From DATAAZ01 sp036259875 (GTDB lineage Bacteria > Actinomycetota > Thermoleophilia > Gaiellales > Gaiellaceae): a stretch of 56,320 bases of DNA. The notes beneath the pieces are model-generated. The model made no database searches, was not told the DNA's origin, and was given only the letters and a program-made list of their open reading frames with translations. The first letter of the stretch is position 1, and each line of letters begins with the position of its first letter. Below are positions 50,037-56,320 of this stretch, piece after piece. The position numbers and the translations under genes were made by a program. The stretch is from positions 1 to 56,320 of the forward strand of contig DATAAZ010000008.1 of assembly GCA_036259875.1 (NCBI GenBank), given 5' to 3'.

Positions 50037-52811
50037 TCATCGCGATCGGGCAGCAGGCGCGGCCGCTCGCCCGAGCGCGCCATCCGAGCGGGCGCGCCGG
50101 AGCACGAGCTTGGCGAGTTCGAGCACGGGCACGATCGTGAAGGCGAGAGCGGCGACGAGCAGCCACGCCTCGAGCGGCAGCGGACGGGTACCGAACGCGT
50201 CCTGCAGGAAGGGGACGTTGATCACGAGCGCGACGAGCGCAAGCTCCCAGAGGACCGCCACATTGAGCCATCTGTTCGCGAACGGGCGGTCGAGGACGGA
50301 ATTGCGATCGGAACGGAAGCTGTAGGCCTTGAAGAACTCGATCAGCACCAGAGTGGCGAAGGTCAGCGTCATCGCCTCGGCGAGCGGCCTCCCGCTGGCG
50401 AGCGCCCAGGTGAACAGGCTCAGCGTGGTCAGTGCCGACCAGGCTCCGCCCACGGCGATCAGTGTCACGACCGGCCTCGTGAAGATCCCTTCGCTTCGAC
50501 TGCGCGGGGGGCGGCGCATCAGATCCCGTTCGGCCGGGTCGACGGAAAGCGCGAGCGCCGGGAGGCCGTCGGTGGCGAGGTTGATGTAGAGGATCTGAAC
50601 CGCGCTCAGCGGGAGAGGCTTGCCCAGCACCGATGCGCCGATGAGCAGGCCGATCTCGCCGAGGTTCGCGGCGAGCAGGTACATCAGGTACTTCTTGATG
50701 TTGGCGAAGACGCCGCGCCCCTCTTCCACGGCGGCGACGATGGAGGCGAAGTTGTCGTCGGTGAGGGTCATCGCCGCCGCCTCCTTGGCGACGTCCGTGC
50801 CCGTGATGCCCATCGCGACGCCGATGTCAGCCTTCTTGAGCGCTGGCGCATCGTTGACGCCGTCGCCGGTCATCGCGACGGCGTGCGCCTCGTGCTGCAG
50901 CGCCGTGACGACGCGCAGCTTGTGGAGAGGCGAGACGCGCGAGTAGACCTGGATTCTCTCGACCTCGCGCTCGAGCTCCGCGTCGTCCATGGCGTCGAGC
51001 TCGGCACCCGTGACGGCGCGGCCGTCCGTAAGGATGCCGAGTTCGCGCGCGATCGCCGTGGCTGTCAGCGGATGGTCGCCCGTGATCATCACTGGCGTCA
51101 CCCCGGCGCTCCTGCACGTCTCGACCGCGCGCTTCGCCTCCGGGCGCGGCGGGTCGATCATCCCGATCAGCGCGAGGAACGTCAGCTCGCGCTCCGCCGT
51201 GGTGCGCGTCGCGGGCGCTCGCCGGGCGACGGCGAGGACGCGGAGCGCCTCGCCTGCGAACGTCTGCGCCGTCTCGAGGAGAGCATCGCGGGCGTCGGCG
51301 TGGAGCTCCGCGTCGCCCGAGGCCGTGAGCTGCCGCGTGCAGGCAGCGAGGATCACTTCGGGCGCACCCTTCGCATACGCGACCACTCCGTCAGACGTCT
51401 CGTGCAGCGTCGTCATTCGCTTGCTCTCGGACGTGAACGGGATCTCGTCGACGCGCGGGAAGCGAGCGCGCAGCTCGTCGTGGTCGAGGCCCGCCTTCAC
51501 CGCCGCCACGAGCAGCGCGCCCTCGGTTGGGTCACCGCGAACCTGCCATTCCCGGTCCGTCTCACCCGGCAGCAGCTGCGCGTCGGAGGCCAGGACAGCC
51601 GCCTGCAGCGCCTCGCGCAAGGGCTCACGAGGAGGGTCGACGGGCGAGCCGTCACGCGAGAACTCGCCCTCCGGCTCGTAACCGGCGCCCGAGACCTCCA
51701 GCAGCTCGCCTGCGACAAGGACCTTGCGCACGGTCATCTCGTCCCTCGTCAGCGTGCCGGTCTTGTCGGTGCAGATGACGGAGACGCCGCCGAGCGTCTC
51801 GATCGCGGGCAGGCGCCGGACGAGCGCGTTCCGCTTGGCCATCCGCTGCGCCGCCAGCGTCAGCGAGATCGTGATAACGGCCGGTAGCGCCTCAGGGACG
51901 ACCGCGACCGCCAGCGCCGTCCCGAACAGGAGCATGTCGAGTAGCGGCTGGCCACGGACAAGCCCGAGCGTCATTACGAGTAGCACGACGACGATCGCCG
52001 CCCGCGCCAGCAGCATCGCCACGCGATCGAGGCTGACCTGTAGCGGCGTCTTCGCCCGCTCGATCGATTCGAGCATCCGCGCGATGCCGCCGAACTCCGT
52101 CTGGGAGCCCGTCGCGACGACGACGGCGGAGCCGCGCCCATAGGCGATCGCGGTTCCGGAGTACACCATGTTCGTGCGATCGCCGACGGCGAGGTCGTCG
52201 CCGTCGAGTGGGGTCGTCTGCTTGTCCACGGGCACGGACTCGCCGGTCAGCGCCGACTCCTCGACCCGCAGGTTCACCGCGTCCACCAGTCGCCCGTCGG
52301 CCGCGACCTTGTCGCCCGCGCGCAGATGCAGCACGTCGCCTGGAACGAGCTCGCGCGCCGGGACGTCGACGTCCGCCCCGTCGCGGCGCAAGGTCGCCGT
52401 CGGCGCGGCCATCCGGCGCAGCGCTTCGATCGCGCGCTCCGCGCGGTACTCCTGCGCGAACCCGAGCAGCGCGGCCAGCAGCACGATCGCGCCGATCACG
52501 ATCGCCTCCGTCGCGTGCCCGAGCACGATGGAGAGGCCGACGGCGGCGAGCAGGATCAGGATGAGAACGTTCTTGAACTGCTCGAGGAAGAGCTTCCAGG
52601 GTGCTACCGCGCGCGCTCGCTCGAGCTCGTTCGGCCCGTACTCCGCCAGCCGCCGCCTCGCCTCCGCCTCGCTGAGGCCCGACTCGAGCCGGGTCTCGAG
52701 GACGGCCGCGACCTCCTCGACCGCGAGGCTGTGCCAGGAGTCGCCGCCGGCTCCGCGCTCAGGGAGCGCGCGCGCTCGTGCTGTGGCCCGGGCCGTGGCC
52801 GCCCTAGCCAT
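50037..52811 (-). CDS. P-type cation ATPase (PMR1/CtpF-like)
   Basis: 924 residues. A cation-ATPase N-domain (SGLSEAEARRRLAEYGPNELE) precedes the actuator motif LTGESVPV, M4 VVPEALPAVITISL, phosphorylation site ICTDKTGTLT, nucleotide domain KGAPEVIL, hinge MTGDGVNDAPAL and M6 YINLATDGLPALAL. This is the P2 (Ca2+/Mn2+) type, close in plan to yeast PMR1 and mycobacterial CtpF. Ion specificity is not proven; the usual M4 PEGLP is PEALP here. ATG 52811 overlaps the stress-protein gene by 8 nt, so both are translated from one message. M. tuberculosis Rv1996-ctpF has the same gene order. Confidence 0.92.
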   Translation of the reverse strand: MARAATARATARARALPERGAGGDSWHSLAVEEVAAVLETRLESGLSEAEARRRLAEYGPNELERARAVAPWKLFLEQFKNVLILILLAAVGLSIVLGHATEAIVIGAIVLLAALLGFAQEYRAERAIEALRRMAAPTATLRRDGADVDVPARELVPGDVLHLRAGDKVAADGRLVDAVNLRVEESALTGESVPVDKQTTPLDGDDLAVGDRTNMVYSGTAIAYGRGSAVVVATGSQTEFGGIARMLESIERAKTPLQVSLDRVAMLLARAAIVVVLLVMTLGLVRGQPLLDMLLFGTALAVAVVPEALPAVITISLTLAAQRMAKRNALVRRLPAIETLGGVSVICTDKTGTLTRDEMTVRKVLVAGELLEVSGAGYEPEGEFSRDGSPVDPPREPLREALQAAVLASDAQLLPGETDREWQVRGDPTEGALLVAAVKAGLDHDELRARFPRVDEIPFTSESKRMTTLHETSDGVVAYAKGAPEVILAACTRQLTASGDAELHADARDALLETAQTFAGEALRVLAVARRAPATRTTAERELTFLALIGMIDPPRPEAKRAVETCRSAGVTPVMITGDHPLTATAIARELGILTDGRAVTGAELDAMDDAELEREVERIQVYSRVSPLHKLRVVTALQHEAHAVAMTGDGVNDAPALKKADIGVAMGITGTDVAKEAAAMTLTDDNFASIVAAVEEGRGVFANIKKYLMYLLAANLGEIGLLIGASVLGKPLPLSAVQILYINLATDGLPALALSVDPAERDLMRRPPRSRSEGIFTRPVVTLIAVGGAWSALTTLSLFTWALASGRPLAEAMTLTFATLVLIEFFKAYSFRSDRNSVLDRPFANRWLNVAVLWELALVALVINVPFLQDAFGTRPLPLEAWLLVAALAFTIVPVLELAKLVLRRARSDGALGRAAAPAARSR

Positions 52812-53658
52812 CGCCTGTCGCGCCCGACTCGCTACGGCTGTCTTCGCGGCCTGCCTCGCGCTCGAGCACGAGCACCGAACAGCGGGCGGCGTAGACGACC
52901 CGCTCGGCCAGCCCGCCTCCCCAGCGGCGGCCGCGCCCGCGCGACCGGCCCACCACGATCAAGCTCCGCGACGTCGAGGCGCTTACGACCGCATCGAGAG
53001 GTGAGCCCGGATAGAGCAGCGCGTCGTCGCGCTCCGCACGGAGCACGGTGACGTCGAGGTCCGCTCCCAGGGCGACAACGGGCACCACCTCGCAGCCGAG
53101 CCGGACGGCGAGCGAGCGCGCCACTCTCTCGGCCGCCCGCGCCTCTGGAGACCCGTCCACGCCCACGAGCACCCGGTCCGGGTGCGCCGGCCCCCAGCCC
53201 GGGCGAGCGATCAGCACCGAGCACCGCGCGTCGTGGAGCGCCTCCACGTCGTGACCGCCGAACGTCACTGCTCCCAGGCGCCGGTGGGGGCGGACGCCGA
53301 CCGCGATCAGCGTCGCGCCCCGGCTCGCGCACTCGGAGCAGAGCAGGCGGACGAGGCTTCCCGACGCGAGGACGGCATCGTCGGCATCGAGGAGCTGTTG
53401 GGCGCGCTCGAGCTCGGTCGAGGTCTCGGCTAGAAGGTGGTCCTCGGCCGTGGGCGCCAACATCCCCGCGTGCGACGCGAGATGCCGTTCGACCGCCGCA
53501 AGCAAGATGAGCTGCCCGCCCGGCGCGCGCAGCACCCCGGCCTGAGCGGCGGCGACGAGGCTTTCGTCCGTCGAGTCGATCCCGACGAGGACCCGATGGA
53601 ATACGGCCTCGTCCGATGCCGCCGAGCCCTCGCCGACCGAAGTGATGCGTGACTGCAT
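52804..53658 (-). CDS. Two-domain universal stress protein
   Basis: 284 residues with tandem Usp domains: RVLVGIDSTDESLVAAAQAG at about residue 22 and DRVLVGVDGSPEARAAERVA at about 160. The ATP-binding loop G-x2-G-x9-GS is degenerate in both (for example VGRSRGRGRRWGGGLAERVV). It likely signals stress or energy state. ATG 53658 follows GGAGGTG by 6 nt, inside a hairpin. Together with the P-type ATPase it makes an operon like the hypoxia-induced pair of mycobacteria. Confidence 0.88.
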   Translation of the reverse strand: MQSRITSVGEGSAASDEAVFHRVLVGIDSTDESLVAAAQAGVLRAPGGQLILLAAVERHLASHAGMLAPTAEDHLLAETSTELERAQQLLDADDAVLASGSLVRLLCSECASRGATLIAVGVRPHRRLGAVTFGGHDVEALHDARCSVLIARPGWGPAHPDRVLVGVDGSPEARAAERVARSLAVRLGCEVVPVVALGADLDVTVLRAERDDALLYPGSPLDAVVSASTSRSLIVVGRSRGRGRRWGGGLAERVVYAARCSVLVLEREAGREDSRSESGATGDG

Positions 53659-53702
53659 GAGACACCTCCGAAGGAGTCAGCGCGATGTCCTTCGTAGGTC
53701 TC
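53659..53702 (-). promoter_or_regulatory. Leader hairpin that sequesters the ribosome binding site
   Basis: In the minus-strand transcript GAGACCTACGAAGGA (53702-53688) can pair with TCCTTCGGAGGTGTCTC (53675-53659): seven pairs, one A-G mismatch, three pairs, a two-base bulge and four more pairs, around a 12-nt loop. The 3' arm contains the GGAGG ribosome site of the stress-protein gene and ends next to its ATG, so the folded form should block translation. This is what a thermosensor-like or protein-controlled leader would look like. Confidence 0.6.
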
Positions 53703-54024
53703 TCCCGCCCGTCTCTGGGCCGCTCCGCCGGGCCAGCGGGCCGAGTAGTGACGACGGCGCGCGGGGGGATACTCCCCTACGTAGAAGGCAGGATAGCCGC
53801 TTGCGTGGGCCGCGACCCCGCTCCGCCCGATGAGAGCCGCCTTCGTCGGCGAAGAGGTCGCTCAGCTGCGGGTGACGGACGGACGCGGACATCAAGCCGC
53901 CTCGTGACCCTGAGAGGGATGCTTATTCGGCCCCGTGATTCGAACCGTCGCACCCGTGGCAAATCGTTCGGCACTGACGAATTTCCGGCGTCTCACGAAG
54001 GCGGCCACGGAGCCGCCCTCGCCG
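53703..54024. other. Intergenic region upstream of the stress operon
   Basis: No gene supported. It contains the palindrome described separately at 53765-53777 and the adjacent TACGTA (53778-53783). The remainder has only short open frames without motifs. The response-regulator gene ends at 54025 on the same strand. Confidence 0.6.
53765..53777. promoter_or_regulatory. GGGGA-TAC-TCCCC palindrome, possible operator
   Basis: A perfect 5-3-5 dyad immediately followed by TACGTA, about 107 nt before the stress-protein start codon. GGGAC-type dyads control the equivalent operon in mycobacteria (DosR boxes), but the present sequence is not the DosR consensus. Binding protein unknown. Confidence 0.4.
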
Positions 54025-54696
54025 TCATCGAGGAGGTTCCCTTTCCATTCGGTACCCCATCCCCCGAACGCTCGCGATCCGATCGTTCCCGAGCTTCCGA
54101 CGGAGATACCCCACGTACACGTCCACGACGTTCGAGCCCGGGTCGAAGTCGTACCCCCAGACGTGGCTCAAGAGCTGCTCGCGGCTCAGGACCTGGCCGG
54201 GGTGGCGGAAGAAGACCTCCGCGAGCGCGAACTCCCGCGCGCTGAGGTCGACCATGCGGCCCTCGACCGTCGCCTGCCTCGTCCGAAGATCGAGGGAAAG
54301 GTCGCCGACGCGCAGCACGGTCTGCTCGGCCGCCCGGTCGCCCCGCAGCCGCACGCGCACCCGTGCGAGGAGCTCCTCGAACCGGAACGGCTTCGTGATG
54401 TAGTCGTCCGCCCCGCCCTCGAGGCCCGCGACCGTGTCGCGCACGCTGTCCCGCGCCGTCAGGATCACCACGGGAAGCGTCTGGCCGGCCTCCCTGAGAT
54501 GCCGCAGCACCTCGAACCCGTCTAGGCCCGGCAGGCCGACGTCGAGGATCAGGAGGTCAAAGCGGCCCGTGCGCGCGAGCGCGTAGGCCGTCTCCCCGTC
54601 CGCCGCGATCTCGGTCGCGAAGCCGTTCGCTCGCAGGCCCTTCTCGACGAACGACGCGATCCGCGCCTCGTCCTCGGCGATCAGGATCCGGCTCAC
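54025..54696 (-). CDS. OmpR/PhoB-family response regulator
   Basis: 223 residues from GTG 54696. Receiver domain with acidic pocket E8/D9, phospho-acceptor D52 (LLILDVGLPG), T80 and K102 (YITKPF). The C-terminal winged helix shows LSLDLRTRQATVEG, LSAREFALAEVFFRHPGQVLSR and VVDVYVGYLRRKLG. It should bind DNA on phosphorylation by the kinase encoded upstream, whose stop overlaps this start (GTGA). Confidence 0.94.
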   Translation of the reverse strand: MSRILIAEDEARIASFVEKGLRANGFATEIAADGETAYALARTGRFDLLILDVGLPGLDGFEVLRHLREAGQTLPVVILTARDSVRDTVAGLEGGADDYITKPFRFEELLARVRVRLRGDRAAEQTVLRVGDLSLDLRTRQATVEGRMVDLSAREFALAEVFFRHPGQVLSREQLLSHVWGYDFDPGSNVVDVYVGYLRRKLGNDRIASVRGMGYRMEREPPR

Positions 54697-56132
54697 GTCC
54701 TCTCCTCTCCTTGCTCTTGCGGTTGGTCGACGGGCACGACGAGGGTGAACGTCGCGCCCGCGCCCGGGCGGCTGTCCACCTCGATCCGGCCGTGGTGGGC
54801 CTCGGCGATCGCCTTCACGATCGCGAGGCCGAGCCCCGCGCCCTCCGAGCGACGCTCGTCGCGGCCGCGCCGGAAACGCTCGAAGATGCGCGGTTGTTCG
54901 CGGAGCGGGATCCCGGGGCCGCGGTCGCGCACCCAGATCCGCGCCTCGCCGTTGACGACCTCCGAGCCGAGCTCGATCCGCTCGCCGTCGTCGGTGACGC
55001 CCGCCGCGTTCTCGGCGAGCTGGACGACCGCCTGCGTGACGCGCTGGCGGTCCGCGACGACGACGCCGCGCCCCCGCCGCTCGACCGTCCAGTCGCGCGG
55101 CGCGAGGGCGCTCACCTTCGCGTGGAGCTCGTCCGTCATGGCGCCGATCTCGACGGTCTCGAGGTCGAGGAAGTCGGGCTGCTCGTGCTTGGCGAGGAGC
55201 AGGAGGTCGTCGACGATCCGCCGCATCCGATCGAGCTCGTCGAGCACCAGGCCCACGGTCTGTCGGCGCTCCTCCGGGTCGTCGCCGAGGAGCTCGAGGT
55301 GGCCGCGCGCGATCGTCAGCGGCGTCCGGAGCTCGTGGCCGGCGTCGTCGACGAAGCGCCGCTGCGCCTCGAACGCGCGCTCGAGGCGGTCGAGCATCTC
55401 GTTGAACGTGGCGGCGAGCTGCCCGACCTCGTCGTCGGTCTCGACCGGGATTCGCCGGCCGAAGTCCGTCTCGGAGATCGCTCGCGCCGTGCGCGTGAGC
55501 GACGCGACGGGCTCGACGACCCTGCGCGCGAGCCGCCACGCGAGGAGCGACCCGACAAGGAGGATCGCGAGCCCGACCGCGCCTGCGGCGCGGATCGCCG
55601 TCTCGATCTCTGCCTTCTCGCGGTCACGGAAGATCGCGGCGACGAACACGCCCCGCGTCTCGCCCTCGCGCTGGAGCGGCACAGCGAGGTACTCGATCCG
55701 TCCGGCCGGCGTCTGGACGCGGCCGCGCTCGGTCTCAACGATCCGGCCCCAGCGCGCGACGAGCTCGGGGTCGCGATCGAGTCGGTACGGGAGGACGGCG
55801 CGGCTTCGGAGGTACGGACGGGCGTCGATGAACGTGATGAGCGCTTCGTTTCGCGACGGCACGTTTCGTTGGAGAAAGACCTCGAAGATCCGCTCGACGT
55901 CGGAGCCGAACCGCCGGCCCGTCGCCGGGTCGACGCCGCGCGCGAGCCGCCGCAGCTCAGCCGCCTCCTGCACGAGCGCCGCGTCGATCTGGCGGTCGAG
56001 GCGGAGGAGCAGGACCTCGCGCGTCACGAAGACGGACGCGGCGATCGCGAGGACGAGGAACCCGACGAACGCCGCGAGGATCCGCGTGCGAAGGCTCGAG
56101 GGCAGCAGCCGGAAGCGGTTCCGAACGCCCAC
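54693..56132 (-). CDS. Membrane sensor histidine kinase (partner of the OmpR-type regulator)
   Basis: 479 residues from GTG 56132. TM1 (ILAAFVGFLVLAIAASVFVT), an about 140-residue extracytoplasmic sensor, TM2 (AGAVGLAILLVGSLLAWRLA), HAMP (VVEPVASLTRTARAISETDFG), HisKA with phospho-His in FVDDAGHELRTPLTIARG, and HATPase (QLAENAAGVT, VRDRGPGIP, GAGLGLAIVKAIAEAHHG). The signal is unknown. The longer frame upstream overlaps a low-complexity gene whose stop is one base before this GTG, so GTG 56132 is chosen. Confidence 0.93.
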   Translation of the reverse strand: MGVRNRFRLLPSSLRTRILAAFVGFLVLAIAASVFVTREVLLLRLDRQIDAALVQEAAELRRLARGVDPATGRRFGSDVERIFEVFLQRNVPSRNEALITFIDARPYLRSRAVLPYRLDRDPELVARWGRIVETERGRVQTPAGRIEYLAVPLQREGETRGVFVAAIFRDREKAEIETAIRAAGAVGLAILLVGSLLAWRLARRVVEPVASLTRTARAISETDFGRRIPVETDDEVGQLAATFNEMLDRLERAFEAQRRFVDDAGHELRTPLTIARGHLELLGDDPEERRQTVGLVLDELDRMRRIVDDLLLLAKHEQPDFLDLETVEIGAMTDELHAKVSALAPRDWTVERRGRGVVVADRQRVTQAVVQLAENAAGVTDDGERIELGSEVVNGEARIWVRDRGPGIPLREQPRIFERFRRGRDERRSEGAGLGLAIVKAIAEAHHGRIEVDSRPGAGATFTLVVPVDQPQEQGEERT

Positions 56133-56133
56133 G

Positions 56134-56320
56134 TCAGTCGTCTCCGCCACCGTCGTCGCCGTCCCCGCCATCGTCGCCGCCGCCGTCGTCCCCGCCATCG
56201 TCGCCGCCTCCGCCCACCGGCGCGGGCGCGGCCGGCGTCGGCACCGCACCGCCTTCGGTCGGGGCGCCCGCGGACGGCGGCGAGCGCGGGGGTGCCGCCG
56301 GACGCGAGGCGGCGGGCGGC
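56134..56320 (-). CDS. Low-complexity protein C-terminus (cut by window end)
   Basis: The minus frame is open from the window edge to TGA 56134. It encodes a Pro/Ala-rich stretch (PPAASRPAAPPRSPPSAGAP) and ends in a Gly-Asp repeat tail (GGGGDDGGDDGGGDDGG). It stops one base before the histidine kinase GTG, so the three genes probably form an operon. Acidic Gly-Asp tails are often extracellular and may bind cations; the main body lies outside the window. Confidence 0.6.
   Translation of the reverse strand, partial: PPAASRPAAPPRSPPSAGAPTEGGAVPTPAAPAPVGGGGDDGGDDGGGDDGGDGDDGGGDD

Noticed and set aside
49783..50271. A 162-residue minus-strand ORF beside the ATPase
   Set aside because: Most of it is antisense to the ATPase 3' end and the rest crosses the repeat at 49788; no motif or ribosome site supports it.
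1..56320. CRISPR array, rRNA genes, complete tRNA, integrase or IS transposase
   Set aside because: No regularly spaced repeats, rRNA-like sequence, full cloverleaf or recombinase/transposase motif was seen, although parts of the window look mobile.

Overview
The window is high-G+C DNA with dense, overlapping operons, frequent GTG starts and an actinobacterial gene set: fused transaldolase/glucose-6-phosphate isomerase, OpcA, a caa3-type oxidase, E1 2-oxoglutarate dehydrogenase and a PhoP/MprA-like two-component pair. Several small conserved hypotheticals look like those of deep-branching Actinobacteria of the Thermoleophilia (Gaiellales/Solirubrobacterales) type. That placement is inference from protein style, not from a marker gene.

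Layout. (1) 1-4.6 kb, plus strand: a compact oxidative pentose-phosphate operon (tal-pgi fusion, gnd, zwf, opcA, pgl), mostly joined by short overlaps; pgl has no ordinary start codon in the expected place. (2) 4.6-11.6 kb, minus strand: a secreted fibronectin-III-like protein, an amidase, and a cytochrome c oxidase operon (ctaC with fused cytochrome c, ctaD, ctaB with an extra N-terminal membrane domain, and a 38-residue membrane protein). (3) 11.7-23.5 kb, plus strand: a C2-acid operon with a D-2-hydroxyacid dehydrogenase, an Nramp-like transporter, glycolate oxidase glcDEF and malate synthase, followed by sucA. Together these would convert glycolate to glyoxylate to malate and feed the TCA cycle. 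Palindromic repeats lie between aceB and sucA, in the 5' end of the amidase and, in frame, inside glcE. (4) 23.5-30.5 kb: small hypotheticals, DUF2071, zinc alcohol dehydrogenase, a tethered cytochrome c, an MMPL exporter and an isochorismatase-like hydrolase. (5) 30.6-38.9 kb, plus strand: a xylose-type sugar ABC importer that runs into an FG-GAP/ASPIC lipoprotein and a vanadium-haloperoxidase lipoprotein with all its metal-site residues, then a GlcG/HbpS protein and an SDR enzyme. (6) 38.9-41.7 kb: GAF histidine kinase, cupin and peroxiredoxin.

(7) 41.7-50 kb is the accessory part. It holds two 3' tRNA-like fragments, a TolB-like secreted protein, an AT-richer orphan gene, and a patch of gene debris: a LuxR output domain without receiver, a transaldolase snippet, a zinc-finger tail and sigma-70 region 2. 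It also carries a methyltransferase, a VOC/membrane/subunit-3/GMC oxidoreductase operon, and a pyruvate-oxidase gene that breaks off at a sequence resembling one beside the tRNA fragments. (8) 50-53.8 kb, minus strand: a universal stress protein and P-type cation ATPase operon, with a leader hairpin burying the ribosome binding site and a GGGGA/TCCCC palindrome upstream. (9) 54-56.3 kb, minus strand: response regulator, histidine kinase, and the tail of a low-complexity protein cut by the window edge.

The most promising unexplained items are the SD-sequestering leader of the stress operon, the palindromic repeats acting as coding sequence, the ABC importer/FG-GAP/haloperoxidase cluster, the GSGEW-type Nramp homologue in a glycolate operon, and the scarred 41.7-50 kb region.
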